A stretch of DNA of 64,000 nucleotides, from contig NZ_QQBA01000006.1 in assembly GCF_003350545.1 (NCBI RefSeq), positions 62,001-126,000 of the forward strand. The letters run 5' to 3'. The position numbers and the translations under genes are program-made. This stretch comes from Flavobacterium glaciei. GTDB lineage: Bacteria; Bacteroidota; Bacteroidia; Flavobacteriales; Flavobacteriaceae. The notes beneath the pieces are model-generated. The model had not been told where the DNA came from. It saw only the letters and a list, made by a program, of their open reading frames with translations, and made no database searches. Shown piece after piece: positions 34,515 to 42,500 of this stretch; position 1 is the first letter of the stretch, and each line of letters starts with the position of its first letter.

Positions 34515-36911
34515 TTAGTTGTTTTCTTTTATATTATTAAGTTCTTCCTGTAATTCGATACAAGTTAGCAGACAAACTTCTTCGAGTTGTAATACTAAAT
34601 CGTGTATTCCTTCTAATTGTTCTTGTGCAGTTGCTAATTCTTGAATTTTTTTTGCCATATTTTCAAAATTTGACCCTATTCCCATTATTGAAAATGAAGG
34701 TACCATTTTGTGTACGGCGGCGCCTAACAATTGCCAATTTTGTTCGGCTAAACTTTGTTTCATTGTAGTTATTAATGGAGGAGTTTGTGCTAAATATAGT
34801 GAGATCATTTCCATCATTAATTTTGGATTAGATTTAGTCCTTCGATGTAAATATTCTAGATTAGTGTATTTTATTTTTTTAATTTGTGTAGCACTAATTT
34901 CTTCTTTTTTATCTTGTTTAGATTTTTTTAATGTTCCTAAAATTTTATTATACAACACTGTTTCATCCACTGGTTTAGCAATGTAATCATTCATTCCCAC
35001 GGCTTTACATTTATATACGTCCACGGTTGTAACATCAGCAGTTAATGCAATAATTGGGATTGTTGATTGCATTGTATTTCTAATGTATTTTGTAGCTTCA
35101 AATCCATTCATTTCTGGCATTTGCAAGTCCATCAATATGATATCAAATTCATTTTCTTGGAGTTTTTCAATCGCTATTTTACCATTTTCTGCAATATCAA
35201 GTTCAAATCCAAAATCATCTAAAAGTGTTTTCATTAGCAATTGATTGAGAGCAATGTCTTCTACCACTAATACTCTAATATTTTTCATTTCTGAATTTAT
35301 TTCTGCTGATTCATTTTCTATTTCAACATTTGAATTTGTTTTTTGAAAAGGCAATGTAAAACTAAATGTAGAGCCTTTATGAATAGTGCTTTCTACACGG
35401 ATCGTTCCATTTTGTGGTTCTAATAATTGTTTTACAATTGCAAGACCCAGTCCAGTTCCTCCATACAATCTGGAAGTTTCGCTTGTTGCCTGTTGAAAAT
35501 TTTCAAATATAGTCCCTATTTTTTCCTCGGAGATGCCAATTCCTGTGTCGGTTACAGAAAATTTGAGGATTACTTTTTCATTATCTTCGTTTATTAAATC
35601 AACGCTAACGGTAATTTTTCCTTTAGTAGTAAATTTAACGGCATTACTAACTAAATTTAAAATGATTTGATGCAAACGAATAGGATCTCCCATCAAAACA
35701 TCGGGGATATTAGTATCGTATTCCTTAATCAATTTTAAGTTTTTTTCCTGAATTTTGGTTTCAAATAAATGAAGCATTGCAGCAATGGAAGATTTCATTT
35801 TAAAAGGCGTTTTTTCAAACGTCATTTTGCCAGCATCTACTTTAGCTAAATCGAGGATGTCGTTGATAAGTACTATTAGTGTATCACCACTTATTTTTAT
35901 TGCGTTTAAATATTCATTTTGTTTGTCCGTCAAATTTGTTCTAAGAATCACTTTTGTAAATCCAATAATTGCATTCATTGGTGTACGGATTTCATGGCTC
36001 ATATTAGCCAAGAATTGCTGTTTTGCTTTTACTGCATTTTCAGCTATTAAAGTGGAGTTTTCTGCAAATATTTTTGCTTCAATCAATTCTGTTTCAATTC
36101 TTTTTTGATTGGTCACATCTCTAGCTACAATTGCAGCTCCCAGTATATTTCCTTTATCATCTTTGTATACGGAACCATTAAATAATACGTGGATCAAATT
36201 GCCGTTTACGTGACGAAGGATTAGTGGAGAATCAGCAATAAAACCATCTTTAAATACTTTTTGAAATACATCATGAGCCATTTTCGGTTCAGTGAAATAA
36301 TCAAAAAAACCGGTTCCAATTAATTTTTGACGTACTACTCCGGTTGCTTTTACTGTTGCATTATTCATATCAGTTATTTTCCCTGATGTACTAATTGCAA
36401 ATAAAGGGTCATAACTAGCTTCTATAAGACTTAGCGAATATTCAGAACGCAATTTTTGAGCAGTAAGATCGGTATTAAGTTTTTTTAGTAGTTCTGCCTG
36501 AACTAATAATTCCTGATTTTTAGTATGTAAATCAACAAAAACAGCCACTTTAGCTTTTAGTATTTCAGGCGAAAGTGGTTTAATCATATAATCAACAGCA
36601 CCTGCCTGATATCCTTTGAAAATTTGTTGAGAATTATCCATGCTCGCCGTTAAAAAAATAATCGGAACATGTTTTAAATTATCTATTTGGCGAATTAATT
36701 CTACGGTTTCAAAACCATCCATCATAGGCATTTGTACATCGATTAATACGATGGCAAAATCTTGTTGGTGCAACAGAATTTTTAAGGCCTCATTACCAGA
36801 GTTCGCTTTTACACATGTATAATTTTGATCAGAAAGGATTACTTCTAAAGCAAACAAATTCTCAGGTAAATCATCGACTAATAAAATTTTAACTGGGCTA
36901 TTTATTATCAT
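34515..36911 (-). CDS. Hybrid histidine kinase: REC-PAS-HisKA-HATPase-REC-Hpt
   Basis: A 798-residue cytoplasmic phosphorelay kinase. The N-terminal receiver (phospho-Asp near 58 in VLIDVQMPMMDG) is followed by a short coiled coil, a PAS domain (about 155-275, SLIEASYDPLFAISTSG), HisKA (His near 310 in NMSHEIRTPMNAIIG), HATPase (GGTGLGLAIVKQLL), a second receiver (LMDLQMPEMNG) and a C-terminal Hpt domain with the acceptor in GAAVHKMVPSFS. All relay parts are in one chain. Its catalytic half is very close to that of the kinases at 30085 and 42500, pointing to recent duplication. It has no membrane segments, so the signal is likely cytoplasmic or passed through the first receiver. Confidence 0.93.
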   Translation of the reverse strand: MIINSPVKILLVDDLPENLFALEVILSDQNYTCVKANSGNEALKILLHQQDFAIVLIDVQMPMMDGFETVELIRQIDNLKHVPIIFLTASMDNSQQIFKGYQAGAVDYMIKPLSPEILKAKVAVFVDLHTKNQELLVQAELLKKLNTDLTAQKLRSEYSLSLIEASYDPLFAISTSGKITDMNNATVKATGVVRQKLIGTGFFDYFTEPKMAHDVFQKVFKDGFIADSPLILRHVNGNLIHVLFNGSVYKDDKGNILGAAIVARDVTNQKRIETELIEAKIFAENSTLIAENAVKAKQQFLANMSHEIRTPMNAIIGFTKVILRTNLTDKQNEYLNAIKISGDTLIVLINDILDLAKVDAGKMTFEKTPFKMKSSIAAMLHLFETKIQEKNLKLIKEYDTNIPDVLMGDPIRLHQIILNLVSNAVKFTTKGKITVSVDLINEDNEKVILKFSVTDTGIGISEEKIGTIFENFQQATSETSRLYGGTGLGLAIVKQLLEPQNGTIRVESTIHKGSTFSFTLPFQKTNSNVEIENESAEINSEMKNIRVLVVEDIALNQLLMKTLLDDFGFELDIAENGKIAIEKLQENEFDIILMDLQMPEMNGFEATKYIRNTMQSTIPIIALTADVTTVDVYKCKAVGMNDYIAKPVDETVLYNKILGTLKKSKQDKKEEISATQIKKIKYTNLEYLHRRTKSNPKLMMEMISLYLAQTPPLITTMKQSLAEQNWQLLGAAVHKMVPSFSIMGIGSNFENMAKKIQELATAQEQLEGIHDLVLQLEEVCLLTCIELQEELNNIKENN

Positions 36912-37021
36912 TTTAATTGTAAAATAAAAGTTTGAATGTTGCGTATTATTAACGAATAATTAGAAACAACAAAAAAATGTAACATAGATGACATTGGTGA
37001 TTTACCGTCTTTGTGATGTTA

Positions 37022-40000
37022 TTATTTACTTAACCATACGCGCATCAATGACAACAAACGTTCTACATCAATAGGCTTAGTGATATAATCGTTTGCACCT
37101 GCATCGATACATTTTTGTTTATCGTCTTTCATTGCTTTTGCTGTAAGAGCAATAATAGGTAAGTTTCTATATTTTATCTGGGAACGAATTTGTTTCATTG
37201 CTTCGTAACCGTCCATCTCGGGCATCATAATATCCATCAATACCAGGTCAATGTTAGTATGAACAACCAGCTTATCTAATGCATTTTTACCGTCTTCTGA
37301 TTTTATGACTTCCATTCCACGATCATGCAATATTTTAGATAACGCAAATACATTTCGCATATCATCATCAACTAATAATATTTTTTTAGAATGAAATATA
37401 GCTTCTTTGTCATGCAAATTAGTAGGCATCATTTGTTGTGACTTTGGCAAATTATGTATCGTTCTGTGAAGGAAAAGAGCCGTTTCATCCAGCAAGCGTT
37501 CTTCGGATTTTATCCCTTTTATAATAATGCTTTCAGCATATTTGTGCAGTAAGTTATTTTCCTCCTTAGTAAGTTCTTTTCCGGTGTATACGATAATAGG
37601 AGGTAAGTTGTGAGTTTTTACATCTCCCAGTTTATGAATAAGTTCAAACCCAGTCATATCAGGTAATCCAAGGTCTAGAATGATACAATCAATGTGATTG
37701 TGTTCAAACAATTCTAAAGCTTCTTTTCCTGTTCCTGCTTCGTAACATTTTACAGCATCATTGCCAATAAGCACCTTCATTGCTTTTCTGGAATTTTCGC
37801 TATCTTCAATAATTAACAGGTTTTTTATTTTTCTATTCACAAAATTTTCAATCCTGATAAATGCTTCTTCCAGGCCTTCTTTAGATATTGGTTTTTTTAA
37901 ATATTCTACTGCACCTTCTCTGATTGGTTCCAGAGAACGGTCATTTGCAGATATTATATGTACCGGTATATGTCTTACGGATGGGTTTGATTTTAGTTCA
38001 TGCAATACTTGTTTCCCGCTGATTCCTGGTAATCCCATATCGAGAATTATTGCTTGAGGTTTGTACTTTTCAGCAAGCAATAAACCATCTTCACCCGAAG
38101 AAGCTGACAAGCATTTGAATCCTTTTTTATTCGCTTGATTTAAAAGTATTGCTGCAAAATTGCGATCATCTTCAATGATGAGCACTATTTTATCGTCTGC
38201 TTTTATTGTTTCTCTATCGTCTGCTATTGTTGGATAATTGAGATAGTTGATTTCATTTTCAGGTCGTTGTGTATACGAAATATGTTTCCCTGAATCCACA
38301 GTGTCAAATTCTTGTGCTGGGTTTATTTCAAATGGAATAATCAATGAAAATGTTGCTCCTCTGTCTAAATTACTTTTTACTTTTATTTCCCCTTCTAGTA
38401 ATTTAGCTAGTTCTCGCGAAATAGAAAGTCCTAATCCTGTACCTCCATATTTTCTGGAAGTACCACCCTCGGCTTGCTGAAAAGCCTCAAATATAGCTGT
38501 TTGTTTATCTTTGGATATTCCAATTCCGGTATCAGTAACTGAAATGTTCAAAGTAGTGTCTGTATTTTGATCAATGCTAATTGTTACACTTCCTTTCTCG
38601 GTAAATTTTATAGCATTAGATAAAAGATTTTTCAGTATTTGGTTCAAACGTTGTGAATCAGTTCGAATAAATTCCGGTAAGCCTGTTGCCAACTTGCAAA
38701 TTATTTCCAATCCTTTGTGCTCTGCCTGATGTTTAAAATTACGAAGAAGATTATCAGTAAAATTTTTCAAAAATACTTTTTCAATATTGATTTCCATTTT
38801 TCCGGCTTCAATCTTGGAGAGATCTAACACTTCATTAATTAAAACCAAAAGATCATGTCCACTTTTGTATATAATTTCTGCACTTTCAACCTGAATTTCG
38901 TCTAAATTTTTCTTTCTGTTTTCAGATAAATCTTTGGACAGTATAAGTAAACTGTTAAGTGGTGTTCTTAACTCATGTGACATGTTTGCAAGAAATTCAG
39001 ATTTGTACTTACTACTTATTTCCAGTTGTTTAGTTTTTTGCTCAATATCATTTTTAGAAGCTTCAACTTCTTTATTTTTCTCAACTAATGATTGTGTTTG
39101 CTCTTCCAATTCTTCATTGGTCATCTGCAATTCCTCTTGCTGTTGTTTAAGATTTTGCGCTTGTTGTTCTAATTCCTCATTCAGTTGTCGCAGTTCTTCC
39201 TGTTGTATTTGCAGTTCTTCTGCTAGGTTCGAAAGTTCTTTGTTTGCATAACTTAACTCGACGGCTCTTTTTTCTTTTTCATCGTTTTGAAAGGCAAGTT
39301 CTTCATTTGCAATTACTAATTCTGCAGCTCTTTTTTCTTTTTCTTCGTTTTGGTAGGCGAGTTCTTTATTGGCAACAGCTAATTCTGCAGTTCTTAATTC
39401 TTTTTCTTCATTTTGTTGGACTTTATAGACACTAATAGCAATACTGCTCATTGCAACATTTACAAATTCTTTTTCGGTTTCGCTAAATTCCGTAAGCTTA
39501 CCTATTTCAATTACGCCTATAGTTTTTCCGTCAAGCAAAAATGGGGTAATTAATAAATGTTTTGGTTTAGCATTTAATACTGACGAAGTGATCCTAATTT
39601 GATTATCAGAGATATCAGCTAATGAAATTTGTTTTTGTTCCCAAGCTGCCTGACCTATTAATCCTTCATTTAATTTAAAATTGGTGTCATTAGCAGATGA
39701 AAAAGCAAATTTGCCACTCAGCAGTAACGCATTTTCGTTTTCATTAAATAAATAAACTGCACCAATATTAGCTTTCAAGTAAGTGCATAAAAAACTGATG
39801 GTGCTGTTTGTTAGCTGCTCAATACTTTGAACTCCTATTAATTTTTTATTAAGTTCTGAGTTGCCGGTAAGTAGCCAGTTTTTATTGGCAGTTTCCAATT
39901 CAGAAATTTTAAGAGCTTTTAAATTTGTAGCAACAATATTATATAAAACGATAAGAATTAAAATAATGACTAGTAGCAAAATAGCAAAAACAACATTAAA

Positions 40001-40561
40001 TTTTACAGCATCGTCAGCACTATCTTGTATCCTTTTAGTAAGTAATGTGTTCTCTAATTCCTGAGATTTATCAATTATTTTTCTAATAGCATCTTGTATT
40101 TCTTTCCCTTCTCCAGAAGCAATAAATATTCGGACTTCTTCAAAATTATTTTTGCGAAGTGCTATGCATTTATTTAAATTATCAAAACGCAGACGAAGTT
40201 CTTTTGTAAGTTCCTCAATATTTTTTTGTTGACTAGGATTGTCTTTTGTTAATTCTTTTACTTTTTCAAGTTTCTCAATTGTTTTTTTATTTGCTGATAC
40301 AAAATGTTTCAAAAAATTATCATCGCCCGTAATTACATAACCACGTACGCCAGCTTCTGCATCAACTGAAAACAGAAGTATTTGTTCGAATTCATATAAT
40401 ACTTGATTGGAAACATTTACAAGAGTATTTGAAGCAACAAATTTTTCACTGTTTTTAAATGAGAAAATGGCAACTCCTATAAGTACAAAGGCACATGTAA
40501 TAAATCCTATTACTATTTTTCTTCCTAGTGTCATTTTTATTTTATTGTTTGGACTGGTCAT
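37022..40561 (-). CDS. Membrane hybrid kinase: CHASE3-GAF-HisKA-HATPase-three REC
   Basis: A 1179-residue kinase. Two membrane helices (about 13-35 and 188-210) enclose a CHASE3-type sensor with AEAGVRGYVITGDDNFL near 58-74. A GAF domain follows (about 245-385), then a coiled coil that begins with about two and a half copies of the 21-residue AAELVIANEELAFQNDEKEK unit and continues as a Gln/Glu-rich helix. HisKA has FLANMSHELRTPLNSLLIL; HATPase has GGTGLGLSISREL. Three receivers fill the last ~385 residues (AIILDMGLPGISG, CIILDLGLPDMTG, LVLMDIMMPEMDG). It follows cheB by 5 bases. It is the only membrane-spanning sensor of the block. Confidence 0.93.
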   Translation of the reverse strand: MTSPNNKIKMTLGRKIVIGFITCAFVLIGVAIFSFKNSEKFVASNTLVNVSNQVLYEFEQILLFSVDAEAGVRGYVITGDDNFLKHFVSANKKTIEKLEKVKELTKDNPSQQKNIEELTKELRLRFDNLNKCIALRKNNFEEVRIFIASGEGKEIQDAIRKIIDKSQELENTLLTKRIQDSADDAVKFNVVFAILLLVIILILIVLYNIVATNLKALKISELETANKNWLLTGNSELNKKLIGVQSIEQLTNSTISFLCTYLKANIGAVYLFNENENALLLSGKFAFSSANDTNFKLNEGLIGQAAWEQKQISLADISDNQIRITSSVLNAKPKHLLITPFLLDGKTIGVIEIGKLTEFSETEKEFVNVAMSSIAISVYKVQQNEEKELRTAELAVANKELAYQNEEKEKRAAELVIANEELAFQNDEKEKRAVELSYANKELSNLAEELQIQQEELRQLNEELEQQAQNLKQQQEELQMTNEELEEQTQSLVEKNKEVEASKNDIEQKTKQLEISSKYKSEFLANMSHELRTPLNSLLILSKDLSENRKKNLDEIQVESAEIIYKSGHDLLVLINEVLDLSKIEAGKMEINIEKVFLKNFTDNLLRNFKHQAEHKGLEIICKLATGLPEFIRTDSQRLNQILKNLLSNAIKFTEKGSVTISIDQNTDTTLNISVTDTGIGISKDKQTAIFEAFQQAEGGTSRKYGGTGLGLSISRELAKLLEGEIKVKSNLDRGATFSLIIPFEINPAQEFDTVDSGKHISYTQRPENEINYLNYPTIADDRETIKADDKIVLIIEDDRNFAAILLNQANKKGFKCLSASSGEDGLLLAEKYKPQAIILDMGLPGISGKQVLHELKSNPSVRHIPVHIISANDRSLEPIREGAVEYLKKPISKEGLEEAFIRIENFVNRKIKNLLIIEDSENSRKAMKVLIGNDAVKCYEAGTGKEALELFEHNHIDCIILDLGLPDMTGFELIHKLGDVKTHNLPPIIVYTGKELTKEENNLLHKYAESIIIKGIKSEERLLDETALFLHRTIHNLPKSQQMMPTNLHDKEAIFHSKKILLVDDDMRNVFALSKILHDRGMEVIKSEDGKNALDKLVVHTNIDLVLMDIMMPEMDGYEAMKQIRSQIKYRNLPIIALTAKAMKDDKQKCIDAGANDYITKPIDVERLLSLMRVWLSK

Positions 40562-40566
40562 GCAAA

Positions 40567-41139
40567 TTATCTTTTTTCTTGATCTATTTTTATCAATAAT
40601 TCCACTATTTCTTCTAATGATATAATATAATCAGGCACAATAGCAGCAATTGCTGACTTTGGCATGTATTCAGAGTCTGCTGTTGTTGGGTCTTGTATGA
40701 TAGCTAAACCTCCACAATCTTTTATTCGTTTTATTCCTTTAGTTCCATCACTATTAGACCCTGTGAGCACGATTCCAATTAATTTATTTCTATAAGCCTC
40801 AGCTGCTGATTCAAATAACACATCGATTGATGGCCTTGCAAAATTTACACGTTCGTCTATAGTCAGAGAAAAGGTTTTGTCCTTTTCTATCAGCAAATGA
40901 TAATTTGGCGGAGCAATATAAATAGTACCTTTTTTAATTTTTTCTTTTTCATCTGCCTCTTTTACAAACAGATGGCTTTTTTCATTTAAAAGCTTTATCC
41001 AAAAGCTATCAGAATGAGCACTTAAATGCTGTACTATAATGATTGGTATATTGAAGTCTACTGGTAAGGCTGAACATATAATTTTCAATGCATTCATACC
41101 TCCAGAAGAAACCCCTACAACAATTGCTTTATATTGCAT
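40567..41139 (-). CDS. Stand-alone CheB-type methylesterase domain
   Basis: A 190-residue CheB catalytic domain without receiver. The expected triad is visible: Ser in VVGVSSGG near 12, His in IIVQHLSAHS near 40, and Asp in LTGSNSDGTKG near 130. It should remove methyl groups, or deamidate, on a target glutamate or glutamine. With no chemoreceptor in the window the target is unknown; partner kinases with long coiled coils are possible. It starts two bases after the cheR stop, so the pair is co-translated. Confidence 0.92.
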   Translation of the reverse strand: MQYKAIVVGVSSGGMNALKIICSALPVDFNIPIIIVQHLSAHSDSFWIKLLNEKSHLFVKEADEKEKIKKGTIYIAPPNYHLLIEKDKTFSLTIDERVNFARPSIDVLFESAAEAYRNKLIGIVLTGSNSDGTKGIKRIKDCGGLAIIQDPTTADSEYMPKSAIAAIVPDYIISLEEIVELLIKIDQEKR

Positions 41140-41141
41140 TT

Positions 41142-41966
41142 TTAATATTTCTTTTTATAGATTCGTTGTTTTGTGTCTATCTCAGAATATTGATCATATA
41201 AATCTGAAAAGCGTAAACTTTCCTTAGAACCTAAACATAAAACACCACCATTAATAAGACTATTATAAAAAAGAGTCTGAACTTTATTTTGTAAATTTTT
41301 TTCAAAATAAATCAATACGTTTCGACATAAAATCAAATTTACCTCAGCAAATACACTATCAGTAACTAAATTATGATTTGCCCAAACAATATTTTTTTTT
41401 AAGGATTGATTCATGATGACATTATCATAATTAGAAGTATAGTATCTTGAAAATGATTCTTTTCCTCCAGCCAATTGATAATTAGAAGTGTATTCTTTAA
41501 TCATTTTATTCGAAAAAATTCCATCTTTTGCACGATTCAAAGCCAATTGATTAAAATCTGTAGCGTAAATGGTTGTTCTGTCATACAATCCTTCCTCTTG
41601 CAAAAGAATTGCCATAGAATAGGCTTCTTCTCCTGAAGCACAGCCTGCATGCCATATTTTTATGAAAGGATATGTCTTTAAAACAGGCATAACATTATCT
41701 CGTAATGACCTATAAAAAGTAGGGTCACGAAACATTTCTGTTACTGTAATTGATAAATCTTGTAAGAGTTCAGAAGCGAATGTTTCATCATTTAAAACGT
41801 GAGATTGCATCTGAGCAACATTTTCAAATCCAGAAACGGACAATCTGTTCGTTATTCTGCGTCTGATATGTGCTTGTGAATACTCTCTGAAATCATACCC
41901 GTATGTATCATAAATAGCTTCCAATAATGATGAAATTTCTATATCTGATATGTCTTTATACCGCAT
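41142..41966 (-). CDS. CheR-type protein glutamate methyltransferase
   Basis: A 274-residue SAM-dependent methyltransferase. The N-terminal CheR helix bundle has GYDFREYSQAHIRRRITNRL near 20-39. The SAM-binding motif is IWHAGCASGEEAYSMAILLQ near 103-122, with IYATDFN and LILCRNVLIYFEKNLQ further on. It lacks the TPR extension of some CheR proteins. Followed two bases later by the CheB gene, it forms a methylation/demethylation pair with no visible receptor. Confidence 0.93.
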   Translation of the reverse strand: MRYKDISDIEISSLLEAIYDTYGYDFREYSQAHIRRRITNRLSVSGFENVAQMQSHVLNDETFASELLQDLSITVTEMFRDPTFYRSLRDNVMPVLKTYPFIKIWHAGCASGEEAYSMAILLQEEGLYDRTTIYATDFNQLALNRAKDGIFSNKMIKEYTSNYQLAGGKESFSRYYTSNYDNVIMNQSLKKNIVWANHNLVTDSVFAEVNLILCRNVLIYFEKNLQNKVQTLFYNSLINGGVLCLGSKESLRFSDLYDQYSEIDTKQRIYKKKY

Positions 41967-42065
41967 TTTATTTACAATTTTGGTTTCAATTATTGACCAA
42001 ATCAGGAATTATAAATTTAAATGTATTAAATAATTAATTCTAGACAAAATTATACTGCAAAAGCA

Positions 42066-42500
42066 TTACATCCTGTCCATATACCAATTTAGTTCTTTTT
42101 CCATTTTTTGATATTTAAAAACAGCAGTAATTATTTTTTGAAGGCGAACAAAAGCTGTTTCGCTTTTCACAACATAATCTACAGCTTTGTGGTGCATACA
42201 GTTTATGGCAACTTCAATTTTGTCTTGGGAAGAAAGCATAATAACTGGAATATCTGGATTGTAGGCTTTTATTTTGTCTAATGTTTCAATTCCATTCATA
42301 GCATTTGCAACAATACCATCAAGTTGATAATCTAATATTACTACATCTGGATTATTCTCAATATTTGCGATGCAAAGTTCCCCCGTGGAGTAAGTCTCTA
42401 CTATAAAATCTGCATTTTCTAAAAATTCAATTTCTAAAGATTTTAAAAATAGGGCGTCATCATCTACTAGGAAAATTTTTATTTTAGTTTCATTTTTCAT
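42066..42500 (-). CDS. Single-domain response regulator
   Basis: A 144-residue CheY-like receiver. The acidic pair is in FLVDDDALF near 11-19, the phospho-Asp in VVILDYQLDG near 55, and the conserved Lys in VVKSETAF near 110. A short C-terminal helix follows, with no output domain. It probably carries phosphate between the hybrid kinases, or acts by protein binding. Its ATG overlaps the stop of the upstream kinase by one base (TAATG), so the two are translated together. Confidence 0.92.
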   Translation of the reverse strand: MKNETKIKIFLVDDDALFLKSLEIEFLENADFIVETYSTGELCIANIENNPDVVILDYQLDGIVANAMNGIETLDKIKAYNPDIPVIMLSSQDKIEVAINCMHHKAVDYVVKSETAFVRLQKIITAVFKYQKMEKELNWYMDRM

